A DNA stretch of 64,000 nt. Source: Actinoplanes sp. M2I2. GTDB taxonomy: Bacteria > Actinomycetota > Actinomycetes > Mycobacteriales > Micromonosporaceae. Location: assembly GCF_023544445.1 (NCBI RefSeq), contig NZ_JALPVJ010000004.1, positions 124,001 to 188,000 on the forward strand, in the 5' to 3' direction. Both the position numbers and the translations under genes were made by a program. Below, piece after piece: positions 7,585 through 14,887 of the stretch. Each line of letters begins with the position of its first letter. The stretch's first letter is position 1. The notes under the pieces were generated by a model. The model ran no database searches, had not been told where the DNA came from, and worked only from the letters and a program-made list of their open reading frames with translations.

Positions 7585-8441
7585 GCAGGATCGCCACCGC
7601 CCAGAATCGAAGTGATGAGGTCGGCCGCCTGCTTCTGGAGTGGGGAACTTGACGTGCAATTGCTCACGACGTGATGAGGAACTGGCGGCCGGAAGTCGAG
7701 GTTGATTGAACTTACGTAGCCCTTCCAGTCGTTCAGCTTGAAGCCGTCCCGCGCCGCGCCGCGGTGGCGGATGTACTGGTGCATCGACTTGATGTCGCAG
7801 TAGACCCAGACCACCGAGACCTCAGCGTTCAGCGCTGCGAACATCGCCTCAGTGCGATCAAGCCATGCCTTCTCCGAGAACTCGCGGATGAACGGCGCCG
7901 TGACAATCACACTATTACCGCAAGATACATTCTCATTAGCCGCGGCCATCAGGGATTCGTACTCTCGCGGACGCATGGTTGTGACGTAGGCGTCAGACTC
8001 GCGATCGTGTGGCGAAAGCCCGAGCATTTCTAGAGCAGCTTCGAGGACTGGCCTCGTGAGCGTGTCCTTATCGAGCATGGACCAACCAGTCTGGCGGGCC
8101 AGAATTCGACCTAGTTCAGTCTTGCCGCTACCCGCATATCCACCGATTAAAATAACTCGCGGGTTGCGAACTCTCAATTCGACACGCTGCCGCGGTGATT
8201 CCGGCGCGCGTACAACCCTTTTTGAACGCGATTTATTCTCAACCAACCCTTCTGCCGCAAGCAACTTCATGGCTTCCGTAATGGTGAAAACGCTCACGTC
8301 CCATTTCGAGGCGAGTTCGCGAGTTGACTTGAGAGTCTCGCCGTCCCGGAGGATGCCGGCCTCAATGTCGTTGCGGATGTGCCGAGCGACTTGAACGTGC
8401 AGCGCTTCCGAGCGTGAAAGCCGTGGCTCATCGGAAGTCAT
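7581..8441 (-). CDS. GntR-family wHTH fused to a P-loop kinase domain
   Basis: Residues 1-75 form a GntR winged helix (HVQVARHIRNDIEAGIL, LKSTRELASKWDVS, LLAAEGLVEN). From about residue 90 a second domain has Walker A GGYAGSGKTE, a DKDTL turn, a kinase-like lid (RHRGAARDG) and a Walker B-like strand VSVVWVYCDI. The C-terminal part resembles zeta-toxin or chloramphenicol-phosphotransferase-like small kinases rather than the ligand domains usual for GntR proteins. pSAM2-type AICEs use a GntR repressor (KorSA) to control excision and transfer; here the regulator would sense or modify a phosphorylatable small molecule (inference). It is transcribed away from the transfer and replication genes, with operator-like repeats in between. 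Confidence 0.82.
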   Translation of the reverse strand: MTSDEPRLSRSEALHVQVARHIRNDIEAGILRDGETLKSTRELASKWDVSVFTITEAMKLLAAEGLVENKSRSKRVVRAPESPRQRVELRVRNPRVILIGGYAGSGKTELGRILARQTGWSMLDKDTLTRPVLEAALEMLGLSPHDRESDAYVTTMRPREYESLMAAANENVSCGNSVIVTAPFIREFSEKAWLDRTEAMFAALNAEVSVVWVYCDIKSMHQYIRHRGAARDGFKLNDWKGYVSSINLDFRPPVPHHVVSNCTSSSPLQKQAADLITSILGGGDPA

Positions 8442-8848
8442 CCCGGCCCACCCTCATCTCTTGGTTGGCGTAACTCACGTGGTCAGGCTATCAGCACCTA
8501 ACAGTTGTGATCACTTCAGAGCGCTGTTCCAGCAGCTCAACGGGCTTGTGTGCCATAACAGTTGACCCGTAAACCTATCAGTTGTTAGGTTGCATCCATC
8601 ACAGCCGGATGGCAACCGGCACGGCGAAGCGGCTCCGGCGGCTCCGTTCGTGACCGGCCCGCCGCGCGCTTGTTGGTTGAGAACTCAACAGAGCCGAGTG
8701 GGTCGCACCTCCCCCGGGTCGGAACCCCGAAAAGGTCGCCGCGCATGGGCGCTGGTCATCCATGCACTCACTTCTACTTCCGCCTGGTCAGCGCGGTATC
8801 AGCCGCTGTGTTGGCGCCGCGCTGACCCTCCACTTGGAGGAACCTCCC
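8442..8848 (+). promoter_or_regulatory. divergent control region of the AICE
   Basis: A non-coding 400 bp between the leftward GntR-kinase gene and the rightward transfer genes. It holds a strong candidate promoter with operator repeats (8497-8590) and a leader of about 260 nt before the first rightward gene. No gene is evident. Confidence 0.7.
8497..8590 (+). promoter_or_regulatory. promoter with three GntR-operator-like repeats
   Basis: TTGACC (8562-8567), a 17-bp spacer and TTAGGT (8585-8590) form a good sigma-70-type promoter facing the rightward genes. Related 11-mers CCTAACAGTTG (8497), CATAACAGTTG (8554) and CCTATCAGTTG (8574) surround it. The second overlaps the -35 box and the third the spacer, and TTAGG after the third makes a partial palindrome. 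Repression by the adjacent GntR-kinase is the simplest reading. Confidence 0.6.
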
Positions 8849-9100
8849 GTGAGGGATCACGACTTTGACACCGAGCCGACCGCTGCCGACCTGGCCGCGA
8901 TCGAGTCCGAGCAACCGCTGATCGATGCCGAGCTGACCTGGCTTGACGCCGAGATCACTCTGTTGGCTGCGATCGACCGCGGCCGGGTGAGCGAGCTGGA
9001 CGCTCGCCGCGTACGGCGGGCCGAGCACGCGGTGATCCGCGAGACGTTCACGCACGTGGCCCGGCTGACCCGCATGCCGAGCCCGCGCCGCGCGGCCTGA
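8849..9100 (+). CDS. DUF6284-like small AICE protein
   Basis: An 83-residue acidic protein with DFDTEPTAADLAAIESE and AELTWLDAEITLL, resembling the short DUF6284 proteins found next to the RRQRL-type zinc protein in Streptomyces AICEs. The GTG start at 8849 was chosen because GGAGG lies 8 bp upstream and the family starts here. It is the first gene of the rightward operon. Its stop overlaps the next ATG by one base (TGATG). Function unknown; a coiled-coil-like helical protein is likely. Confidence 0.75.
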   Translation: MRDHDFDTEPTAADLAAIESEQPLIDAELTWLDAEITLLAAIDRGRVSELDARRVRRAEHAVIRETFTHVARLTRMPSPRRAA

Positions 9101-9471
9101 TGGCCCGCATCCGGGCCGCGTTCCATGACCCGGACGGCGCCCGGTACGGCATCCCCACCTTCTGGTGGCAGGGCGCCCCGACCGGTTACGCCACTCGCCG
9201 GCAGCTACGCGAACGCGGTCTTTGCCCCGGCGGTCACCCGATCGCCGCCCAAGTCCTCTGGCAGGGCGTCGGTGGCACCCGAGCCGCCTACCTCTACCGC
9301 CTCGACCTGGCCCGGCCCAAACGCACCGCCACCCCGGCCGTGCGCGCCGCGCTCGCCAATGCGATGCGCGCCCGCCGGACCTGCCCGACCTGCCGCCGTG
9401 TGCGGCCCTACGTCATCCCGCGCTCGCTCGGCGAGTGCCTTTCCTGCGCACCCTCGGAGGCTGCCGCATGA
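9100..9471 (+). CDS. RRQRL-motif zinc-binding AICE protein
   Basis: A 123-residue protein with a TRRQLRERGLCPGG motif and a C-terminal four-cysteine knuckle: CPTCRRVRPYV then CLSC. It matches the 'RRQRL motif-containing zinc-binding protein' group that accompanies DUF6284 in actinomycete elements. Starts at ATG 9100, overlapping the previous stop by one base. Its stop overlaps the next start by four (ATGA). Role unknown, possibly nucleic-acid binding. Confidence 0.72.
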   Translation: MARIRAAFHDPDGARYGIPTFWWQGAPTGYATRRQLRERGLCPGGHPIAAQVLWQGVGGTRAAYLYRLDLARPKRTATPAVRAALANAMRARRTCPTCRRVRPYVIPRSLGECLSCAPSEAAA

Positions 9472-10322
9472 CCGCACCGACCCTGACCCACAGCGCCTAC
9501 CCGCCCGACGTTCAAGACCTCATCCCGCAGGCCCGCGACCTGGCCGCCGAACTCGGCGAGATCCCCTCGCAGAACCGGCTGAAGAAGGCCCTGCGGGTCG
9601 GCACACCGAAGGCCCGCGCCGTGCTCGCCGCGCTCACCGCCCCGCCCGCGCTGACCCCGGTCATCACCGCGCACGACGAACCGGCGCCGCTGCTCGACCG
9701 CCCGGCAGACCCGCCGGTCCCGGACAGCGAGCCCACCACAGAACCAGGTCCGGTGATCGACCTCGCCGAGGTTTTCGCCGCCCACGACCTGCTCGACAAC
9801 CCGCCCGCGCCGACGGCAACGCCGCAGGACAGCCCGGTCGCGGAACCGGTCCCCGCCGACCTTGACGACGTGCCCGCCGCCACGGTGGAGGCCGCGCCGC
9901 GGCGTAAGCCGATCGTGTGGCCGGTGCTGATCCTGTGCCTGCCCGCGTTCGTCGCGATCTGGGGCGGCTGGGTCGAGATGGGCCGGCTGACCGGGTTCGG
10001 CATGGTCAAGCTGCTGCCCGGCATCGCCGACGGGGTCGAGCTGAACAGCGCGATCACGCTGCCGATCGGGGTCGAGACCTACGCCGCATACGCGCTGTAC
10101 GCGTGGCTGTCGGGCCGCGCGGCCGGTGACGCCCGGAAGTTCGCCAAGTGGTCAGCGCTCGCCTCGCTCGGCCTCGGAGGGCTCGGGCAGGTCGCCTATC
10201 ACCTGATGGCCGCGGCCGGCTGGACCTCGGCGCCGTGGCCGATCACCGCCGCTGTGGCGTGCATCCCGGTCGCTGTGCTCGGCATGGGCGCCGCGCTCGC
10301 GCACCTGATGCACCGCAACTGA
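9468..10322 (+). CDS. Spd-like multi-TM membrane protein (conjugal spread)
   Basis: A 284-residue protein. A soluble N-terminal region of about 145 residues includes a helical DNA-binding-like stretch (SQNRLKKALRVGTPKARAVL, the usual shape of a short HTH). A Pro/Ala linker and about four hydrophobic segments follow, at residues 148-170, 185-210, 225-245 and 255-280. Similar proteins in AICEs are often listed as DUF2637 or ABC permease-like; no transporter motif is present. Its position upstream of traB and its membrane topology fit a Spd protein aiding intramycelial spread (inference). Starts at ATG 9468. Confidence 0.65.
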   Translation: MTAPTLTHSAYPPDVQDLIPQARDLAAELGEIPSQNRLKKALRVGTPKARAVLAALTAPPALTPVITAHDEPAPLLDRPADPPVPDSEPTTEPGPVIDLAEVFAAHDLLDNPPAPTATPQDSPVAEPVPADLDDVPAATVEAAPRRKPIVWPVLILCLPAFVAIWGGWVEMGRLTGFGMVKLLPGIADGVELNSAITLPIGVETYAAYALYAWLSGRAAGDARKFAKWSALASLGLGGLGQVAYHLMAAAGWTSAPWPITAAVACIPVAVLGMGAALAHLMHRN

Positions 10323-10412
10323 TTTCGCCCAGCGGCACGGCTACCAGGCCTGAGAAACCGTGCCGTGCCGCTGGTCCCCATCCAGTCACCAGACCTTCAG
10401 GAGGTCACCAGT

Positions 10413-10571
10413 ATGGCAAGCAACCAGTTCGGCCCGAGCCACGCCGGCTCCGAGCGCTCCGCCGCGGACATCCAGCGCGATCAGGACAACGCCCGAGCCG
10501 CCGACACCCAGCGCCAGCGCGCCGCCGCCGCGGCCGGCCGCGACCGCCGCTCGATCGGCTCCACTCGCTGA
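10413..10571 (+). CDS. small charged AICE protein
   Basis: A 52-residue hydrophilic peptide (MASNQFGPSHAGSERSAAD...) rich in Ala, Arg, Gln and Asp, with CAGGAGGT at 10398-10405 ahead of ATG 10413. The very good ribosome binding site is the main support. No recognisable domain, probably disordered or helical. Confidence 0.55.
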   Translation: MASNQFGPSHAGSERSAADIQRDQDNARAADTQRQRAAAAAGRDRRSIGSTR

Positions 10572-10630
10572 CCAAGCCCTCGCCCCCTCGCACATCCGAA
10601 CACCATCAACGGATCGGAGAGCACCGTCTG

Positions 10631-11161
10631 ATGAGAAAGTTGCAGCCCGAGCAATGGCGCGTCCTGGGTCGCCTGATCTACCTGTGCGGCGAACGGGCAC
10701 GCCTGAACGACATGATCAAAGGCCAGGAAGTCAGCCCCGAGGCGCTGTGCGACCTGGTCGAGCGGGGCCTGGTTGTCGCCAAGCTGAACGGTGAGGAACT
10801 CGATCTCACGCCGGGTCTGATCAAGACCTACCGCCGGTCGATTCACGTGCGACTGTCCAAGGCCGGCGAGAGCTGGTACTGGGACGATCCGCACCGCGTG
10901 CTGCGCTCGGTCGGTCAAGCCCGGATCGGCCTGACCCTGAGCTACCTGCTCGGCATGGTCGCCTTCGAAGACCTCGCCGAACTGCACCGCGCGGGCCTGA
11001 TCGAGGCCATAACCGCCGACGAGCCGATCGATCTCGGCAACGCCCGGCCCCGGTACGCCGGCAGCTTCAGGCTCGTCCTGCCCGGCGGCGGCGAGCTGTG
11101 GAACAGCGCCGTAGTCGTCAAGGCCACCAAGACCGGTCGCCTCTACGCCGAGCGCTACTGA
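10631..11161 (+). CDS. hypothetical AICE protein
   Basis: A 176-residue soluble protein (MRKLQPEQWRVLGRLIYLCGE...). It is well composed, with two hydrophobic-amphipathic halves and no named motif that I recognise. The N-terminal 60 residues could form a winged helix (ALCDLVERGLVVAKL). It lies between the small peptide and the traB operon genes. Start at ATG 10631; the GGAGAG upstream supports it. Confidence 0.62.
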   Translation: MRKLQPEQWRVLGRLIYLCGERARLNDMIKGQEVSPEALCDLVERGLVVAKLNGEELDLTPGLIKTYRRSIHVRLSKAGESWYWDDPHRVLRSVGQARIGLTLSYLLGMVAFEDLAELHRAGLIEAITADEPIDLGNARPRYAGSFRLVLPGGGELWNSAVVVKATKTGRLYAERY

Positions 11162-11265
11162 TCCCGCCCACACCCCACCCGCACTGCATCGAGGCGCGGC
11201 CCCGCACGCACGGGCCGCGCCTCGCATCCGTTACGTAGCCCCGTTTCTTGTTGGAAGGACGTGTG

Positions 11266-11628
11266 ATGGCACACCGCCTGATCCCGGATGTGGAGATCCG
11301 CGACGACGAAGACCTGCTCAACCTGCTGGAAGGTATCCGGCAGGTCGGCATCGCCGGTCACGATGAGATCGATGAGCTGGCCGGCATGGTCAGGATGAAG
11401 ATCGAACGCTACGGCCGGCGTAACGGCCTGTCCCGGATGCGGGCGAAGTTCTGGGGCCGGCAGGTCGCCCGCCCGCTGATCAAGTCCGCTGACGAAATGC
11501 TCGCGGTCGCCGCGTATGCGCGGGTGTGCCGCAACCGGTTCGAGGCGTTCCTGATCGCCCTGGACGACGAACAGCCCGGCGCGTCGGACTTCACCGTCCG
11601 CGGCCGCAAGGATCGGAAGGCCGCCTGA
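11266..11628 (+). CDS. conserved AICE protein preceding traB
   Basis: A 120-residue basic helical protein (VEIRDDEDLLNLLEGIRQ, RMKIERYGRRNGLSRM, ADEMLAVAAYARVCR). Start ATG 11266 with GGAAGG 8 bp before. Its stop overlaps the traB start (TGATG), so it is probably co-translated with the translocase. I do not recognise a domain. Its position just ahead of traB suggests an accessory role in transfer. Confidence 0.65.
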   Translation: MAHRLIPDVEIRDDEDLLNLLEGIRQVGIAGHDEIDELAGMVRMKIERYGRRNGLSRMRAKFWGRQVARPLIKSADEMLAVAAYARVCRNRFEAFLIALDDEQPGASDFTVRGRKDRKAA

Positions 11629-13628
11629 TGGCCCGCCAGACCCGCAACACCCGCGGCGCCGACTTGGCCCGCGGCGCCTCGTATGAAGTCCGCGGCAACC
11701 CGCTGCCGTATCTCGTGCCCCCGGCCGCCGGTCTGGCCAATTTGATCCTGGCCGGGGTGCTCTCGCGGATGTGGGGCGCCTACGCCGACCCCACCGTGTG
11801 GGAGGTCGCGTGGCGGGCCGGGCTGATCCTGGCCTGCTCCGCGGTCATCATCTGGGGCACCTGGGGCGTCGGCCGCGCCCGCAAGATCGAGCTACGGGCC
11901 GCGTCGATGCTGATGTCGGCCTGCTCGTGCGGTGGGTTGTTCGTGCTGACCTTCCGCGGGTTCTCCTTCGACTCCGTGATGGTCTACCTGCTGGTCATGG
12001 TCACCACCTCGGTGCTGCTGGCCGTGACCAAGCTGCTCCGCGGTGACGGCACCGACGCCCGCGCGAACCTGTTCGGTGAGCTCGGCGAGCGGGTGCGCGA
12101 GCTGCAAGACGTCGGCGCGACGGGCCGGCCGAAGGAGATCGAGGGCCGGATCGTCACCCACGCCGAGATGGTGCCGGGCGCCGACTTCGGCGCGATGGCC
12201 AAGCCGGAAGTCCGCACCGCGATCGCGTCGGCGCTGGATGTGCCGGTGGGCGGGGTGCGGATGATCCGCGACCGCAACACCCCTCGTACCGGACGGATGG
12301 AGGTGTCCCCGGTGGACATGCTCGAGAACCCGCCGGCGTGGCCGGGCCTGTCCGCCCCGGGCGGCTCGATCGGTGCGCCGATCCGGTTCGGGGTGTATCA
12401 GACCGGGGCGCCAATTCCGCTGATCCTGCCCGGTGACAGCCGGGCGGGGCGTAACGCGATCGGTGTGCTGATCCTGCTCGGCCAAGCCGGTTCCGGTAAG
12501 ACCGAGCTACAGCTCACCCTCGCCGCCGAAGCCCGGTCGCGCGTCGACGCCGAGGTGACCTACATCGATGGCCGCAAGGGCTTGCAGCTGCCCGCGGAGT
12601 TCCGCGACGCCATGCACACGTTCATCCACAACGCCGAGGAAGGCGAGCGCTACCTCGACGGCCTGATCCCCGAGGTCGGCAAGCGGGCCGGCGTCATCGG
12701 CGGTCACGGCCACGAGCAGTGGACCGCCGGATGCGGCAAGTGCCCACCGTTCAAGGTCGTCATCGTCGATGAGGCGTCGAAGTTCATCGAGGCCGAAGAC
12801 ACCCTTGTCGAGCTGGCCGAGTCGATCCGCTCGGTCGGCATGTTCCTGCTGCTCGGCATTCAGCGGGCGACCGGTGACCGGCTGCCGACCTCGGTCCGGA
12901 CCACGGTCGGCGGGGTGATCTGCATGGGCGTCAGGGACGTCGCCGAGGGCGGCCGGGTGCTGTCGGAAGAGACCATCGAGGCCGGCGCCGATCCGGGCTG
13001 GAAGAACCGCAAGCCCGGCGCCCTGTACGCCGAGCTGCCCGGCACCGACCCCGACGACTGGTCCCTGCCCGGCCGGACGTTCAGGCCGAACCGTGACGCG
13101 GTGATCGGCGAGCTGCTCGAAGTGCTCGCTGCCCGCGGCGAACACACCACCGACCGGCCCATGGTGCCCGCCGCGGCACCGACCGAGCCGGGGGGCACCT
13201 CGGAGCCGGCCGACGACCGCGACGACCCGGACATCGACAACGACCCCGATCTGGTGCCGCCGCCGATCGATCCGGACTGCCCACCCGATGAGGACCCGCA
13301 CGAGCCGATCACCGTCCCGGCCCGCCGGCGGGTGCCGCTCGACCTCGACCCCGAGGACGGCCGGCAGTACACCCCGACCGAGATCCGCGACATGTTCCGG
13401 ACCGCGATCCTGCACGCCCACGCCAACGGGGTGCGGGCGGTCCGACCGTCCAACTTCGCCCCGATCGTCGGCCGTGTCGGCGAGGAAGGGCTCAAGCCGC
13501 CCACCATCTCGAAGATTCTCAAGGAGTTCTGCAGCGGACCCGAGCCGCTGCTGCGCCGCTCCGATGACAAGGGCGTGTACGAGATCATCCTGCCCGAGCC
13601 GGTGCCCGCCTACGCGGGCGCTGCCTGA
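11628..13628 (+). CDS. traB: TraB/TraSA-type FtsK-like conjugal DNA translocase
   Basis: A 666-residue ATPase expected to move double-stranded element DNA between cells, as for pSAM2 TraSA. Three or four hydrophobic segments lie in residues 25-125. Walker A GQAGSGKTE is near residue 285 and Walker B VVIVDEASKF near 378, within an FtsK/SpoIIIE core. An acidic, proline-rich linker follows, then a C-terminal winged-helix-like domain of about 90 residues (YTPTEIRDMFRTAIL...GLKPPTISKILKEF) resembling the FtsK gamma DNA-recognition module. The start ATG 11628 overlaps the previous stop. A 9-bp repeat array lies about 95 bp past the stop, in the place where clt sites occur in related plasmids. Confidence 0.9.
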   Translation: MARQTRNTRGADLARGASYEVRGNPLPYLVPPAAGLANLILAGVLSRMWGAYADPTVWEVAWRAGLILACSAVIIWGTWGVGRARKIELRAASMLMSACSCGGLFVLTFRGFSFDSVMVYLLVMVTTSVLLAVTKLLRGDGTDARANLFGELGERVRELQDVGATGRPKEIEGRIVTHAEMVPGADFGAMAKPEVRTAIASALDVPVGGVRMIRDRNTPRTGRMEVSPVDMLENPPAWPGLSAPGGSIGAPIRFGVYQTGAPIPLILPGDSRAGRNAIGVLILLGQAGSGKTELQLTLAAEARSRVDAEVTYIDGRKGLQLPAEFRDAMHTFIHNAEEGERYLDGLIPEVGKRAGVIGGHGHEQWTAGCGKCPPFKVVIVDEASKFIEAEDTLVELAESIRSVGMFLLLGIQRATGDRLPTSVRTTVGGVICMGVRDVAEGGRVLSEETIEAGADPGWKNRKPGALYAELPGTDPDDWSLPGRTFRPNRDAVIGELLEVLAARGEHTTDRPMVPAAAPTEPGGTSEPADDRDDPDIDNDPDLVPPPIDPDCPPDEDPHEPITVPARRRVPLDLDPEDGRQYTPTEIRDMFRTAILHAHANGVRAVRPSNFAPIVGRVGEEGLKPPTISKILKEFCSGPEPLLRRSDDKGVYEIILPEPVPAYAGAA

Positions 13629-13721
13629 TGACCGCGCTGCCGCGCGGGGCGCACTGACGCGTCCCGCGCGGCCCCGCGGCACCCCTGCCGCGCTATACGC
13701 AGCGTCACACCGCGGGTGCGC

Positions 13722-13830
13722 CTTCACGCACTTCACGCACTTCACGCACCCGCCTGAAAGCGCATCTACGCGCGCGCCTGCACGCGCCCGCGCGCGCAAA
13801 CCTCGTGAAATCCGTGAAGTCCGTGAAGTT
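13722..13830. repeat. inverted pair of 3x9-bp arrays, candidate clt transfer locus
   Basis: CTTCACGCA is repeated three times without gaps (13722-13748). After 55 bp of GC-rich DNA, three 9-bp units CGTGAAATC, CGTGAAGTC and CGTGAAGTT follow (13804-13830), carrying the inverse complement of the CTTCACG core. No gene spans it. Streptomyces TraB proteins bind short direct repeats (TRS) in clt loci beside traB, so this is the best candidate binding site for the adjacent translocase. Confidence 0.65.
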
Positions 13831-13853
13831 CTACACACAGTAAGGAGTCCCTT

Positions 13854-14204
13854 ATGTCGTTTATCCGTGACGTACGCCGCGGCGCCGCCTACGAGATCGG
13901 CCGCCGGCTGTGGCGCTGGTTCGCCGCCTTCGAGATCATCCGATGGTTCTTCCGCATCGTCCTGCCCACCCTGTTGATCATCGCGTCGTTGGCTGTGGCG
14001 GTGTGGTTCGCCATCCGCTCGGCCGGCTGGTGGCTGCCTCGACTCACCGGCCTCGCCGTCATCGCGCTGACCCTCACCGCCGCGGTGTGGCTGGCCCGCC
14101 GGTACCGGTGGGAGATCCGCGCCGGGCTGCCGCGCACCGCGATCGCCGCCGCCGTCGTGGCTCTGGCCGGGGTACTCAGCACGGCCGTGTGGTGGCTGCG
14201 GTGA
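13854..14204 (+). CDS. small Spd-like membrane protein
   Basis: A 116-residue protein with an amphipathic basic start (IRDVRRGAAYEIGRRLWRW) and three hydrophobic segments, at about residues 28-55, 65-82 and 93-113. TAAGGAG precedes ATG 13854. Its location after traB and the repeat array fits a spread (Spd) protein of the conjugation module; the function is inferred from context. The GTG of the next gene overlaps its stop (GTGA). Confidence 0.65.
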   Translation: MSFIRDVRRGAAYEIGRRLWRWFAAFEIIRWFFRIVLPTLLIIASLAVAVWFAIRSAGWWLPRLTGLAVIALTLTAAVWLARRYRWEIRAGLPRTAIAAAVVALAGVLSTAVWWLR

Positions 14205-14887
14205 GCCGGCCGCGGCTGCTGGACCTGTACTGCTGCCAGGGCGGCGCCTCCGCCGGCTACACCGCAGCCGGGTTCGACGTCACCGGCGTCGACAAGGACC
14301 CGCAGCCGCGTTACCCGTACCGGTTCATCCAGGCCGACGCCCTGGCCTACCTGCGCCAGCTCATCCGTACCGGCGAGATCTATGAGTACACCGTGGTCAC
14401 GGGCTCGCCGCCCTGCCAGCGCAAGACCCGCTGCCAGAAGATCCGGGGCCGCGAACACCCTGCCCTGATCGCCCCCACCCGCGCCCTGATGCAGGCCACC
14501 GGCCTGCCATACGTGATCGAGAACGTGCCACCCGACGGCGACGATGACGACCCGCTGATCGACCCAATTGAACTCTGCGGCGCCATGTTCGGCCTGCACA
14601 CCTACCGCCACCGCCAGTTCGAATCCAACGTGGCACTCACAGCACCGCCGCACGACTACCGCGACGGGCCGACAGTGAAGATGGGCCGCCCGCTGGCCGA
14701 CGGCGACTGGTACCACGCCGTCGGCAACTTCTCGAACGTGCCGTACGTACGCCGGGACCTCGGCTTGCCCTGGATGAACCGTGACGGGCTACGCGAGTCC
14801 ATCCCACCGGCCTACACCGAGCACCTCGGCCAGCAGCTACGCCGCCACCTGCCCGCCCGCAGCACGGCCGAGCTCAAGGCAGCCTGA
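14201..14887 (+). CDS. orphan DNA cytosine-5 methyltransferase-like protein of the AICE
   Basis: A 228-residue SAM-dependent methyltransferase. Motif I is LLDLYCCQGGASAGYTAAGF, the acidic SAM-ribose loop is GVDKDP and the catalytic motif IV is TGSPPCQ. The motif VI region is IENVP. It is much shorter than bacterial C5 enzymes (300-420) and has little room for a target-recognition domain, as in actinophage and AICE orphan enzymes. No cognate nuclease is nearby, so self-protection or anti-restriction is the likely role. GTG start 14201 overlaps the preceding stop. Confidence 0.8.
   Translation: MSRPRLLDLYCCQGGASAGYTAAGFDVTGVDKDPQPRYPYRFIQADALAYLRQLIRTGEIYEYTVVTGSPPCQRKTRCQKIRGREHPALIAPTRALMQATGLPYVIENVPPDGDDDDPLIDPIELCGAMFGLHTYRHRQFESNVALTAPPHDYRDGPTVKMGRPLADGDWYHAVGNFSNVPYVRRDLGLPWMNRDGLRESIPPAYTEHLGQQLRRHLPARSTAELKAA

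Noticed and set aside
9468..10322. ABC transporter permease
   Set aside because: No permease signature or ATPase partner; its setting in the transfer operon fits a Spd-like protein better.
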